A DNA stretch of 64,000 nt, taken from NCBI RefSeq assembly GCF_005893125.1, contig NZ_VCJS01000005.1, forward strand, positions 62,001-126,000. Direction: 5' to 3'. The notes beneath the pieces were generated by a model. The model was not told the DNA's origin. It did no database searches and saw only the letters and a list, made by a program, of their open reading frames with translations. Of the stretch, positions 41,501 through 48,310 are shown in pieces (positions within the stretch are counted from its first letter, which is position 1; each line of letters begins with the position of its first letter). The stretch is from Nonomuraea basaltis. GTDB taxonomy: Bacteria > Actinomycetota > Actinomycetes > Streptosporangiales > Streptosporangiaceae. A program made the position numbers and the translations under genes.

Positions 41501-41613
41501 CCATCCGCAAGGATGTGCCGCCAGTGCTGGTCGAACCGCGCCGCGATGAGGTGATCGTGCGCGGTGACGGACCTTACCGCTACTACACGATCAAGGAAGC
41601 CGCGCATGACTGA
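38554..41613 (+). CDS. Tail tip/fibre protein with FN3-like and repeat region
   Basis: A 1019-residue protein from ATG 38554. Beta-rich tail-tip domain (about 1-370), a fibronectin-III-like section (about 390-620: VSWDLPFTTGVYLDGLGNTR, IRAVDLSANQGAWSATET), three fibre repeats of about 33 residues with the core SSGARI-x-L-x-T-G-F-x-x-F-N-S-S (about 645-740), and a C-terminal module KNFIIDHPAEGDRYLIHGCTESPHNGVEYWG typical of receptor-binding tips. The stretch 40660-41260 has much lower GC than the rest of the gene. Confidence 0.85.
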   Translation: MTVNEQLMGLGSWGITLREETPREVLDRLGYFGHVAIVPGRVNPAEYNDTLLTMARYVGVLTKRDFDDDKRISGQGMALWLGDSDDKGEVFESPVSIVGQTFATTITTLMSGSTAVVVGTLYSVAGNYSGTHVWQSRGKAIDYVCQTMGAEWRVNGNAALDAGPIANLYVTSPTCVVVRKDAGKDLTLTGITGDMQLSRDVEDFTTRVVLLAEGEGESTATGSANIASNPYLDIRGNPVKRVRLVSESSTSTGNAQVRAQLQLNRFTGTRNALGLSADVYEVRGSFQCGDYVWVYDPDSGLYDTTQEITFRGQRINPTKLRVVGASWPVTDQMTVAYRHQDGTWIDLTDYVNSETGSTKLTVGELNRSLTNAGTEPVGPRPIPDTTIPGVVSWDLPFTTGVYLDGLGNTRARILASWLLPLNADGSTILDGSHYEIRYGISPATDWQTEFAPWGSFQANILDLSPGVDYDFQIRAVDLSANQGAWSATETATANPDTIAPSTPAPPTVAGSRLAIQVTHTLGKASGGTYNLELDLDHLEVHVGSVGSFTPDSTTLKGEVLANSGMIRALIPAVGTVDVEETTTRHVKVIAVDEAGNKSSPSTAATATALLIDNAHISDLTVTKVTAGTVSANWLLGASIRTASSGQRVELNATGLHGFNGAGTELVTLSNTGSFTLRSASSGARINLDGTGFRVFNSSAVETVSLLATGSFVIKSASSGARIELDTTGFAAFNSSGTQTVDIDAATGDVTITGIFRSGLTGKRIEVITTSGDPFIKFYGSSSGTDFAYMAYAQSIVNANHPAVVMGSSTGLSNPGAVIVDSGKVHAIINPGVSGSEAGLIALTGYAELRTPTSTIQVGDPNIFLNAPNGNVRVVSSTGFEVNGVTKNFIIDHPAEGDRYLIHGCTESPHNGVEYWGTATLDDLGVAEVELPRYFEALTAYEGRAVLLTGIGEHLLLASATYPKDGRFCVHGVAGQRVAWLVKAIRKDVPPVLVEPRRDEVIVRGDGPYRYYTIKEAAHD

Positions 41614-41797
41614 CCAACCGCTTTCCGTCCCCTTCGAGCCCTACGCCCAAGCCCTCGCAGAGCAGCGCAACCAGGCGCTCGACCAGGTGGCCCAGTTGCA
41701 GGCCGTTGTCCACCAACTCCAGGTGGACAACGAGCGGCTTACGGCTGAGAACAAGAAGCTCCGCGCAGAGAAAGACGGCCCATTCGGCGACTCCTGA
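41606..41797 (+). CDS. Small coiled-coil tail-associated protein
   Basis: A 63-residue protein. ATG 41606 overlaps the fibre gene stop. ALAEQRNQALDQVAQLQAVV and HQLQVDNERLTAENKKLR form a leucine-rich heptad coil. Translational coupling to the fibre suggests a fibre-assembly chaperone, but this is inferred. Confidence 0.6.
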   Translation: MTDQPLSVPFEPYAQALAEQRNQALDQVAQLQAVVHQLQVDNERLTAENKKLRAEKDGPFGDS

Positions 41798-41801
41798 CCT
41801 C

Positions 41802-41966
41802 TCACCGATGCTTGGTGATTGTGGTCCGCTTGCGGCGCCGGTTCCAGATCCACGGCCAAGCCATCCCCATGGTGAACGTCATCCACATGATGTCGCCGAG
41901 CGTCCACGCAGGTTTCGTCGTCGACCTGCCGACGTTCCGCACCTCTAGCGGCTTGTCCTGTCCCAT
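41802..41966 (-). CDS. Tiny membrane protein on the opposite strand
   Basis: A 54-residue protein. The start follows AGGAGG with 9-base spacing on the minus strand. One membrane segment (LGDIMWMTFTMGMAWPWIW) is followed by a strongly basic tail (NRRRKRTTITKHR). Very similar small proteins occur beside actinobacterial mobile regions. Convergent with the coil gene. Confidence 0.65.
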   Translation of the reverse strand: MGQDKPLEVRNVGRSTTKPAWTLGDIMWMTFTMGMAWPWIWNRRRKRTTITKHR

Positions 41967-42066
41967 CTGGTGTGGCCTCCTGCCGTAGCGCCCGGGAATG
42001 GTGTGACGCCTCAAGCATGCTCCCGGTTGACGCGCTTCGCCTGTCCACATCCGGACACCCACGATC

Positions 42067-42107
42067 GGTGCCGCCCGTCTTGTTGAGGGTGCTCGGCGGG
42101 CGGCACC
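42067..42107. terminator. Inverted repeat before the lysis region
   Basis: GGTGCCGCCCG (42067-42077) pairs with CGGGCGGCACC (42097-42107), a perfect 11-bp stem with a 19-base loop, 28 bases before the next gene. Confidence 0.5.
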
Positions 42108-42135
42108 CACTACCTACACCACGGCGAGGAGCGAT

Positions 42136-42459
42136 GTGGCTGATGAGCCGTCTCTGGGTGAGCTGTCTCGCCGGATTGACCACATGACGGCGATGCTGGG
42201 GCAGCTCGTGCAGCGGGCGGAGTACACCGCGGACCGGCGCTACGACGACCGAAGGTTCGCTGAGATCGAGGCCGACCTCGCCGAGCTGCGCCGCACGTGG
42301 ACGGACGAGCTGAAGGCGTTGAAGGCTAGCATCGACGCCGCCACCGAGAAGCGCGGCACCAACGTCAGGCAGGCCGTCTACGCAGGTCTCATCCCTGCCG
42401 TGCTGGTGTTGATCGGCATCATTGTGCAGGTCTGGCTCGCCTCGAAAGGCGGGTCCTGA
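42136..42459 (+). CDS. Coiled-coil protein with C-terminal membrane anchor
   Basis: A 107-residue protein. GTG 42136. Helical N-terminus (LSRRIDHMTAMLGQLVQRAEY, then FAEIEADLAELRRTW) and a C-terminal transmembrane helix AVYAGLIPAVLVLIGIIVQVWLA. This shape is common in phage lysis or superinfection regions; holin-accessory or spanin-like roles are possible. Its stop overlaps the next ATG. Confidence 0.65.
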   Translation: MADEPSLGELSRRIDHMTAMLGQLVQRAEYTADRRYDDRRFAEIEADLAELRRTWTDELKALKASIDAATEKRGTNVRQAVYAGLIPAVLVLIGIIVQVWLASKGGS

Positions 42460-43112
42460 TGGGTGAGCACGTACGGCTCGCGCGCCGCAACTGGCTGGTC
42501 ATCGCTACCGCCGTTGTGGTCGCTCTGCTCGGACTATGGGCTTCGGTCCAGATCGGCGCTCTCGGCGAGCAGCTGCGCAAGTCAGAGGAGAACCAGGAGG
42601 TGCTTTCCGACCAGGTGGAGCGCCTCGGTGGGGAGCCTCTCGTGTCGCCATCTGTTGGCCCTCCCGGTGAGCGCGGTGAACCAGGCCGGGCCCCGACTGC
42701 TGCGGAAATCTCCGCCGCGGTGTCCGCCTACCTGGCCGCGCATCCGCCGGCGGGTGGCAGGGCGCCCACATCGAGCGAGATCGCCGCGGCGGTAACGGCG
42801 TACCTGAAGGACCATCCGCCCGCCCGCGGGCCTGCTGGCTTTGCGGGGAGCCCGGGGCCTCGCGGTGAGCCCGGAGAGACCGTTACTGGCCCGCCGGGGG
42901 CCAAGGGCGAAGACGGCGTCGACGGTAAAGACGGCAAGGACTCGACCGTTCCCGGACCTCAGGGTGAGCGCGGCCCGCCGCCGTCCGCCGAACAGATCTC
43001 CGACGCCGTCGACGCGTGGCTGAAGGCCAACCCCATCTACTGCTACCCGCCCGACCCGCCTGGCCAGGTCACAGGCAAGCCATGGCGATGCACAGCCGTC
43101 GCACCGTCTTGA
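42459..43112 (+). CDS. Membrane-anchored collagen-like protein
   Basis: A 217-residue protein. An N-terminal transmembrane helix NWLVIATAVVVALLGLWASV is followed by a coil, then Gly-Pro-rich collagen-type triplets (GPPGERGEPG, GPRGEPGETVTG, GPPGAKGEDGVDGKDG). Three spaced units of P-T-x-x-E-I-x-x-A-V-x-A-Y-L-x-x-H-P-P lie between them. Collagen-like segments in phage proteins form trimers; the role near lysis genes is unknown. Confidence 0.65.
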   Translation: MGEHVRLARRNWLVIATAVVVALLGLWASVQIGALGEQLRKSEENQEVLSDQVERLGGEPLVSPSVGPPGERGEPGRAPTAAEISAAVSAYLAAHPPAGGRAPTSSEIAAAVTAYLKDHPPARGPAGFAGSPGPRGEPGETVTGPPGAKGEDGVDGKDGKDSTVPGPQGERGPPPSAEQISDAVDAWLKANPIYCYPPDPPGQVTGKPWRCTAVAPS

Positions 43113-43125
43113 AAAGGAGGCCAGC

Positions 43126-43923
43126 GTGCCATACCTGACACAGCTCGCGAAGGTGGCCCGCCGTACCGGCTGCCCGGTGACTGAGGTGTCCGGCTGGAAG
43201 ACTCGCGGACACGGGCCTCAGCCCGAGGTCGACGGCGTCGTCTGCCACCACACCGCCGGCTGGAATGACATGCACGTGGTCCGCGACGGCCGACCGGGTC
43301 TTGACGGGCCGCTGTCGCACATCTGGCTACGCCGCGACGGACGGATCTTCATCGTTGCTGCGGGTCGGTGCTGGCACAACGCGCCGAGTCTGTCGCTGGG
43401 CCACACCAACAGCCGCTCGATCGGTATCGAGGCGGAGAACGACGGCCGGACGGCGTGGCCCAAGGTGCAGTTGGACGCCTACAAGCGGCTGTGTGCGGAG
43501 CTGTGCCGCGAGTTCGGGCTGCCGGTGTCGACGGTGAAGGGCCACAAGGAGGTCAACTCCTCCAAGCCGGACCCGCACTCGATCAACATGACCAGCTTTC
43601 GCAAGGACGTCGCCGCGTTGCTCAAGGGTGAGCCCGCGGCGCCGGCCCTCACGTGGACGGAGAAGCTCGTGAAGGACCTACCCGTGCTCCGCCCCAAAGA
43701 CGACAACTACGACGTCAAGACGGCCAGGAGCGCACTCTTCGCCCGCGGCTACCTCCCCGAGGCCGTCTACGCCACCGTGGGGCTGCAGGCATGGCTGGAG
43801 CGGACCAAGTACGACGACGAATTCGCGGGCCTCATCAAGGGCTTCCAGAAGCTGAAGAAGCTCGACGCGGATTGCCTGATCGGCCCCGACACCTGGCGAG
43901 CCCTGCTGACGGCCTCCAGATGA
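43126..43923 (+). CDS. Endolysin: N-acetylmuramoyl-L-alanine amidase with C-terminal binding domain
   Basis: A 265-residue protein. The PGRP/amidase_2 core has VVCHHTAGW (His41/42 zinc ligand), SIGIEAENDG and the second zinc site region GHKEVNSSKPDPHSINM. A C-terminal segment from about residue 180 ends in GLIKGFQKLKKLDADCLIGPDTWRALL, a peptidoglycan-binding fold. It cleaves the peptidoglycan stem at lysis. AGGAGG lies 7 bases upstream. Confidence 0.9.
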   Translation: MPYLTQLAKVARRTGCPVTEVSGWKTRGHGPQPEVDGVVCHHTAGWNDMHVVRDGRPGLDGPLSHIWLRRDGRIFIVAAGRCWHNAPSLSLGHTNSRSIGIEAENDGRTAWPKVQLDAYKRLCAELCREFGLPVSTVKGHKEVNSSKPDPHSINMTSFRKDVAALLKGEPAAPALTWTEKLVKDLPVLRPKDDNYDVKTARSALFARGYLPEAVYATVGLQAWLERTKYDDEFAGLIKGFQKLKKLDADCLIGPDTWRALLTASR

Positions 43924-44048
43924 GCGACGGCCTGTTCGCCCTCTGGTGGCCGTGGCCGTACCAAGAACGCCTCCCCGTGGCATCCATGCCGGCGGAGGAG
44001 ATCGAGCCCGGGGAGCGCATCCCTGGGCTCATCGACGAGTGCAACTGA
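43920..44048 (+). CDS. Tiny protein overlapping the endolysin stop
   Basis: A 42-residue reading frame starting as ATGA over the endolysin stop: MSDGLFALWWPWPYQERLPV and an acidic end. The coupling supports translation; the Trp-rich head might touch membrane. Function unknown. Confidence 0.5.
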   Translation: MSDGLFALWWPWPYQERLPVASMPAEEIEPGERIPGLIDECN

Positions 44049-44071
44049 CCGCGAGACCACGTTCTCGCCCT

Positions 44072-44100
44072 GGGCGGTCCTGCCGGATGCAGGGCCGCCC
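44072..44100 (+). terminator. Terminator hairpin between lysis and moron genes
   Basis: GGGCGGTCCTGC (44072-44083) pairs with GCAGGGCCGCCC (44089-44100) with one wobble and a 5-base loop, then TTCG. It separates the endolysin from the secreted protein gene. Confidence 0.65.
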
Positions 44101-44134
44101 TTCGCATGTCCCCTGATAGGAAGAGCATCCTCGA

Positions 44135-44668
44135 ATGCGCATCAACAAGAGCGCGACCCTCGCCGCCGGCGTTCTCATCGCGGCGAGCATGACCACCGGT
44201 ACGGCGTCGGCTGCTGCCGCGCCCGGCGTGGGCGACCTCAAGATTGTGGAGGTCGGTACGGACGCGATGGGCAGCGACACGTTCGCTAACCGGAACCGCG
44301 AGTTCGTCACCTTCAAGAACGACACCGCCGCCGCGATCGACATCGATGGTGTGGTCGTTCAGGACAACTGGTCGAAGAACAACCCGAGCCCGCACACCTG
44401 CAACAAGTACGTGATCACCGGCCTGCCCGGTCAGGGCTCCGGCGCGATGCTCGGCGTGGGCGAGACCGTGACCGTCTTCAACGGCAGCAGGTGGGGCGGC
44501 AACTACAAGAACGGCAGCGAGTACCGGCTGTACGCGCGAAGCGACGTGGACTGCGGCACCGCCGGCCACTTCCTGAACAACGACGCCGACTCTGTCTGGG
44601 TGACCGCGGGCGTTACCGCGGTCGACAGCAAGTCGTGGGACTGGAACGGCGGCTACACCGTCAAGTAG
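44135..44668 (+). CDS. Secreted lamin-tail-domain-like protein
   Basis: A 177-residue protein. N-terminal signal peptide (KSATLAAGVLIAASMTTGTASA, cleavage near residue 26-28). The mature part LKIVEVGTD ... REFVTFKNDTAAAIDIDGVVVQDNW ... GETVTVFNGSRW ... FLNNDADSVWVT matches the Ig-fold lamin-tail domain pattern found in bacterial secreted proteins, often with nucleases. It sits as its own unit after a terminator, between endolysin and holin, a typical place for a lysogenic conversion (moron) gene. Function unknown. Confidence 0.65.
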   Translation: MRINKSATLAAGVLIAASMTTGTASAAAAPGVGDLKIVEVGTDAMGSDTFANRNREFVTFKNDTAAAIDIDGVVVQDNWSKNNPSPHTCNKYVITGLPGQGSGAMLGVGETVTVFNGSRWGGNYKNGSEYRLYARSDVDCGTAGHFLNNDADSVWVTAGVTAVDSKSWDWNGGYTVK

Positions 44669-44677
44669 GAGGCTGTC

Positions 44678-45028
44678 ATGAAGAAGGTCACCATCTTCGG
44701 CCAAGAGCCTGCGATGATCCTCGGGGCCGTCAACGCCCTGGTCGCGCTCGTGGTCGCATACGGCCTGGATCTGTCGCAGGTGCAGACAGCGGCTATCTCG
44801 ACGGTGGCGAGTGGCGTCTTGGCCATCGCTGTCGCGGTGATGACGCGCCCGGTCGTCGTTTCCGCGCTGACGGGTGCGGTGTCCACGGTGATGGCCGCGG
44901 TCGCCGGGTTCGGGCTGGAGTTCACCGCGGACCAGATCGGCGCCACCGTCACGGTCCTGTCGATCGTGCTGGCGCTGGTGCTGCGGGCGAACGTGACCCC
45001 TGTGTCCGGGCCGGTGCAGCCTCAGTAA
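44678..45028 (+). CDS. Phage holin
   Basis: A 116-residue protein. Three membrane segments (AMILGAVNALVALVVAYGLD, AISTVASGVLAIAVAVMT, TVTVLSIVLALVLRANV) with short loops, size and position right for an actinophage holin that opens the membrane for the endolysin. Ribosome site TAGGAGG. Confidence 0.8.
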   Translation: MKKVTIFGQEPAMILGAVNALVALVVAYGLDLSQVQTAAISTVASGVLAIAVAVMTRPVVVSALTGAVSTVMAAVAGFGLEFTADQIGATVTVLSIVLALVLRANVTPVSGPVQPQ

Positions 45029-45049
45029 CTGGAGTCCGTTTCGTCCGCT

Positions 45050-45090
45050 TTCCCGGATCCGGGAAGTCGTCTGAGCTGGCTCTTTGCCAG
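45050..45090. other. Palindrome plus hairpin after the holin
   Basis: A 16-bp perfect palindrome TTCCCGGATCCGGGAA (45050-45065) is followed by CTGGC/GCCAG (45076-45090), then the strong terminator. The dense symmetry is compatible with a regulatory or recombination site; no integrase gene is adjacent. Confidence 0.4.
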
Positions 45091-45104
45091 TTGGGGCAAT
45101 AAGT

Positions 45105-45137
45105 AGCCCGCTCTCCCTTCGGGGAGGGCGGGCTTCT
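45105..45137. terminator. Strong bidirectional terminator
   Basis: AGCCCGCTCTCC paired with GGAGGGCGGGCT (one wobble) and a TTCG-type loop, followed by TCTTTGCTTTG. It stands between the rightward late operon and the leftward operon starting at 45151, so both transcripts could end here. Confidence 0.85.
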
Positions 45138-45150
45138 TTGCTTTGTACGG

Positions 45151-45903
45151 CTACTGATCCGCGACGGAGCAATGGAGCGCTAGGCGCATCCGCACTTCGC
45201 TGCGCGTGTAACCGCCACCAGCCTCCGACGCAGCGGAGAGCAACATGTCCAGCTCCGGCCTCGTCCGGCGCTGATACATGATGGTGCTCTTCGCTATCCC
45301 GAGAGTCTGACAGGCGGCACCCAGAGTGGATCCCTCCCGTAGTGCCTCAAGGAGCGGGCGGAGTTGGTCAGCCTCGTGGCGGACGAGCGCCCGATCAACG
45401 TTGGCGGCGAAGGCCGGGTGCTGTTGCATATGCCTGTGGACTGTCGAGCGTTCTACTCCAACGGCTGCGGCGGCAAGGCTGATTCGACCAAGCCGGGCTA
45501 CAGCATCAACGCAAGCTGAATGCCATGGGGCCTCGGATAGCGTCTGAGTGCGCTCTTGGCGTGCTCGCTCCGCGTTCCAGGCCCGGCAGTCGGGGCATCG
45601 GCAGCGGCGATCCTTGTAGCTGTACTCGGTCCCGTGAGAGTGCGATTCGTCTCGCGTAACCAGCAGCACAAGATCGAGGTCACGCCGCCATAGCCGATCC
45701 CAGCGCGCCCTCGACAACACCTGCTGAGTGGTCACCCCCAGGTCTGCGGCGGCTTCGCCCAGAGGAACGCCACGCGCGAGCGCCACCAGCAGCAATGTCT
45801 GAGCCTCGTGGGGAAAGTCGCGGTCTGCCTGCTGCTGGCGCCTGCGCCGCTCCTGCTCGGCGTGCAGCCGCTTCTCTGCGCCCGTCCGAGCAGGCTTCGT
45901 CAT
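45151..45903 (-). CDS. Protein with three HTH segments and a Cys motif
   Basis: A 250-residue protein from ATG 45903. Three helix-turn-helix-like stretches: GVPLGEAAADLGVTTQQVLSR, GRISLAAAAVGVERSTVHRHM and GSTLGAACQTLGIAKSTIMYQ. Between the first and second lies HGTEYSYKDRRCRCPDCRAWN, a CxC...C motif common in actinophage small proteins. It may bind repeated sites or act like a small terminase or partition-type protein. Last gene of the leftward operon; coupled to its upstream neighbour. Confidence 0.65.
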   Translation of the reverse strand: MTKPARTGAEKRLHAEQERRRRQQQADRDFPHEAQTLLLVALARGVPLGEAAADLGVTTQQVLSRARWDRLWRRDLDLVLLVTRDESHSHGTEYSYKDRRCRCPDCRAWNAERARQERTQTLSEAPWHSACVDAVARLGRISLAAAAVGVERSTVHRHMQQHPAFAANVDRALVRHEADQLRPLLEALREGSTLGAACQTLGIAKSTIMYQRRTRPELDMLLSAASEAGGGYTRSEVRMRLALHCSVADQ

Positions 45904-46433
45904 GGGAGCGCTGGGAGCGAAGCGTCGGTGTTCCCTCGCGAGAGCGTGTCCAGCACTGCGAGTGCCTGGATGCGACTCCATCCCCGGCACGCCTGCGCCA
46001 GCGCCGCCTGCTCAACACCCTCGGGCAACTCGTCGGGGTCGATGTCCTCGACTTCCTGTGCGAGCAACTCGCCGGGATTGTGTAGCCATGTCGCGTCCAC
46101 AACGGTCGAGCGGACGAGGTGCCGCAAGACCTGCCAGAGGGCGCCGGGCATTGGCTCCAGGTCGGCCAATTCCAGTGCGAACAGCCGTTCCAGCAGCTCA
46201 TCGGCCTCGGGCAGAAAACCGGGCCGATCGAGGCCACGGGCACGAGCGATGGCCTTGTCCACCTCGCCGACGCTGATGCCCAGCAAATCGGCGGCATGCT
46301 GGCGTCCGCCTCGGCCGTACTCCTCCACCCCTTTGAGGATCCATCGGGACCGGTCATCGGCGGCGCGCGTACGGGCAACCTCGCCCCGGGCCTTGGCCGC
46401 TTCTGCGTGGGCGAACCAATCGGGCGTCGTCAC
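45900..46433 (-). CDS. Hypothetical protein, 177 aa
   Basis: GTG 46433 follows GGAGGAGA. Mostly helical with SRWILKGVEEYGRGGRQHAADLLGISVGEVDKAIARARG, which may include an HTH, and a C-terminal helical LDTLSRG. Its stop overlaps the triple-HTH gene as ATGA. No family recognised. Confidence 0.6.
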   Translation of the reverse strand: MTTPDWFAHAEAAKARGEVARTRAADDRSRWILKGVEEYGRGGRQHAADLLGISVGEVDKAIARARGLDRPGFLPEADELLERLFALELADLEPMPGALWQVLRHLVRSTVVDATWLHNPGELLAQEVEDIDPDELPEGVEQAALAQACRGWSRIQALAVLDTLSRGNTDASLPALP

Positions 46434-46765
46434 TTCGTCTCCTCCACAGTGCTGAGCGTCTCGGCCTCGATCTCGTCGAACCGTTCGGTGACCGCGTTGC
46501 TGGCCTGCTCCAGCAGCTCGTCTAATTCCAGCCCTTCCAGGGTGGCGTCGATGGGGCCGTGGATCTCGCTGAGATGCGGGAACCAGTGGCAGTCGTCGGG
46601 CAGCAGGTTGTCGAACTCGCGCTCCTGGGCGTCCATCAGCGCTTCGGCGAGGGCGCCCTGCTGGTCGTCGGTGTATTCGCCGTTGTTGATGTAGCTCATC
46701 CAGCCGTCGACCTGGTAGTCGCGGCCGAGCGTGTAGTTCCTGGCGAGGACGGTCGTGGTGGTCAT
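46430..46765 (-). CDS. Hypothetical acidic protein, 111 aa
   Basis: TTTTVLARNYTLGRDYQVDGW followed by YTDDQQGALAEALMDAQEREF, very acidic C-terminus. Stop overlaps the next GTG. Typical small protein of actinomycete mobile elements; function unknown. Confidence 0.6.
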   Translation of the reverse strand: MTTTTVLARNYTLGRDYQVDGWMSYINNGEYTDDQQGALAEALMDAQEREFDNLLPDDCHWFPHLSEIHGPIDATLEGLELDELLEQASNAVTERFDEIEAETLSTVEETK

Positions 46766-46792
46766 GGAGGACTCCTAGGTGGTGGTGGAGGG

Positions 46793-47284
46793 TTAGAGGG
46801 CGGCGATGGCGGCGCGGACGCCGGAGACGATGGCCTGCCACACCTCGGCGGGGGTGGCGACCCGGGACTCGCTGTAGCCGTAGCGGCAGTGGAGCTTGCC
46901 GGTGGCGGCGTCGAACCACACCTGGTCGATGCTGGCGAGCAGCTTGTACGCCTGGCTGTTGGAGATGGTCTCGCCCTGGTAGGTGGCGCCGGAGATGTTG
47001 CCGGTGTTGTAGTGGCTGGTCTCGATCCCGGCGAGGGCGGCCCAGTCGTTGAGGTAGACGCGGTCGTGGCCGTTCTTGATCCAGCGGTTGCCGCCGATCG
47101 CGGTCATCGTCTCGATGGAGAAGACGGTCTTCTTGGCGGTGAGGGAGATGCGGCGGGCGAGGGAGGCGGCTTCGATGACCCACCGGCCGGCGACCTTGGC
47201 GGCGGCGACGGCGCCGTACCGGCACCAGTGCCGGATGGTGGCGACGGTGACGCTGGCCTGGGTGGCGGCGGTGGTGGTGTCCAT
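46793..47284 (-). CDS. MerR/Xis-like DNA-binding protein
   Basis: A 163-residue protein. N-terminal winged HTH TQASVTVATIRHWCRYGAVAAAKVAGRWVIE (about residues 8-38) resembles excisionase/MerR domains, followed by a mixed domain with KKTVFSIETMTAIGGNRWIKNG. The promoter upstream overlaps a 19-bp perfect inverted repeat, so this protein or a partner may autoregulate. It might be the element's excisionase-type regulator. Confidence 0.65.
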   Translation of the reverse strand: MDTTTAATQASVTVATIRHWCRYGAVAAAKVAGRWVIEAASLARRISLTAKKTVFSIETMTAIGGNRWIKNGHDRVYLNDWAALAGIETSHYNTGNISGATYQGETISNSQAYKLLASIDQVWFDAATGKLHCRYGYSESRVATPAEVWQAIVSGVRAAIAAL

Positions 47285-47321
47285 CTCGGCTTCCTCTCTG
47301 GTGCGTTCTCCCTACGCACAT

Positions 47322-47368
47322 AACTATGCCCTACCCCATAAGGTTTGTCTATGGGGTAGGGCATAGTT
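47322..47368. promoter_or_regulatory. 19-bp perfect inverted repeat over a divergent promoter
   Basis: AACTATGCCCTACCCCATA (47322-47340), 9-bp spacer, then TATGGGGTAGGGCATAGTT (47350-47368). The minus-strand promoter TAGACA (47351-47346), 17-bp spacer, CATAGT (47328-47323) lies inside it. It sits between the divergent genes at 47284 and 47445. Confidence 0.75.
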
Positions 47369-47444
47369 TTTGGCGGACTGCCCCGGTCCTCTGCTCGTAC
47401 GGGTGTTCGGTCTAGGATCCCCTCGAACCACGAACGGGGAGACC

Positions 47445-47714
47445 ATGGCAGACCTACCTGACGACCTGATCCAACTCCGGCGCGACTTCCTGGCCGCCCA
47501 AGGCCGCCTCGCCGCCGCTGGTCGAGTGCTGCCCTCACACGCTGCCGTCGTCGCGGGAGAAGCCGAACCAGCCACGCCCGAGCAGCATCAGGCGTGGCAG
47601 ACCGCGCAGGCGGAATGCCGCCGCCTAGCCGTAGCCATCCAGGAGCACTCGCACTGGGAGGAGACTCCTGACCGTAAAGCGGCACGTACAGCGCTGGACG
47701 CGATCCAGACGTGA
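47445..47714 (+). CDS. Hypothetical protein, 89 aa
   Basis: ATG 47445 after GGGGAGACC. MADLPDDLIQLRRDFLAAQGRLAA followed by an acidic Ala-rich middle and a charged helix EHSHWEETPDRKAARTALDAI. Small proteins with this start are common in Streptomyces chromosomes and elements. The only rightward gene in the leftward block; function unknown. Confidence 0.6.
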   Translation: MADLPDDLIQLRRDFLAAQGRLAAAGRVLPSHAAVVAGEAEPATPEQHQAWQTAQAECRRLAVAIQEHSHWEETPDRKAARTALDAIQT

Positions 47715-47718
47715 AGAC

Positions 47719-47744
47719 GCCCCGGCCTCAACAGAGACCGGGGC
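47719..47744 (+). terminator. Terminator hairpin
   Basis: GCCCCGG (47719-47725) / CCGGGGC (47738-47744), followed by TTGCTC, directly after the stop of the rightward gene. Confidence 0.6.
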
Positions 47745-47760
47745 TTGCTCAGGGTGCTGG

Positions 47761-47949
47761 CTATACGTTCTCGCCTTTGCTGGCCAGGTAGACCCCGCGG
47801 TTGACGCCGTGATGGAACGGGCACCCACCATGCGGCCACGTGGGCCAAAGCTCGTCCGCGATCACGCATGCCGAGCAGTCCTCAGCGTCTTCCTCGTTCA
47901 CGTCGAGCAGGTCCATCAGGTCGATTTCGCTTGCCTCGGCAAGAGACAT
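47761..47949 (-). CDS. Small Cys-containing acidic protein, 62 aa
   Basis: Acidic first half (LAEASEIDLMDLLDVNEEDAED) and a C-terminal CSAC...WPHGGCPFHHG cluster that could bind zinc. AGAGGTG ribosome site. No family recognised; part of the run of tiny leftward genes. Confidence 0.55.
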   Translation of the reverse strand: MSLAEASEIDLMDLLDVNEEDAEDCSACVIADELWPTWPHGGCPFHHGVNRGVYLASKGENV

Positions 47950-47996
47950 GGCACCTCTCTTCGTCTCGTTGGTGGGAGTGGGGCTCAGGAGCTCGT

Positions 47997-48161
47997 CTAC
48001 CGGTGGAATCCCAGCACGCTCCGGATCGTCGTTCCAGTGGTGGCCTTCTCAGACGCGGCCACCCACGCCTCCATGGCCGCCTCTTTCTCCGGGCCGTCTG
48101 GTGTGGACTCGGCCTTCTGTTTGAGCTCCGTCAGTTCGCGGGCGGTTGGTCTGCCGGTCAC
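47997..48161 (-). CDS. Tiny protein, 54 aa
   Basis: GTG 48161 behind GAGGAA, overlapping the upstream TGA. Sequence VTGRPTARELTELKQKAEST...AAMEAWVAASEKATT...SVLGFHR, helical. Unknown function. Confidence 0.5.
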   Translation of the reverse strand: MTGRPTARELTELKQKAESTPDGPEKEAAMEAWVAASEKATTGTTIRSVLGFHR

Positions 48162-48298
48162 GATTCCTCTGTCCACTGCTCGACGACCCAGCGCGGAATG
48201 ATCCCCTCGCTGCCGCAGAAGTCGCAGCCGCTGCCCTCACATCCGGGGCAGGTAGCTGGGTTGTCCTCATACCAGGGCTTGTTGCCGGGAAGGGTCAC
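48158..48298 (-). CDS. Tiny zinc-motif protein, 46 aa
   Basis: GTG 48298 behind GAGGAGGAG. CPGCEGSGCDFCGSEG forms a compact zinc knuckle. GTGA overlap with the next gene. Unknown function, but the ribosome site and motif favour a real gene. Confidence 0.55.
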   Translation of the reverse strand: MTLPGNKPWYEDNPATCPGCEGSGCDFCGSEGIIPRWVVEQWTEES

Positions 48299-48310
48299 GT
48301 CTCCTCCTCT

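Noticed and set aside
45900..47321. Leftward open frame of 473 codons
   Set aside because: Only its last part (from GTG 46433) is protein-like with a ribosome site; the upstream part overlaps two real genes in another frame.
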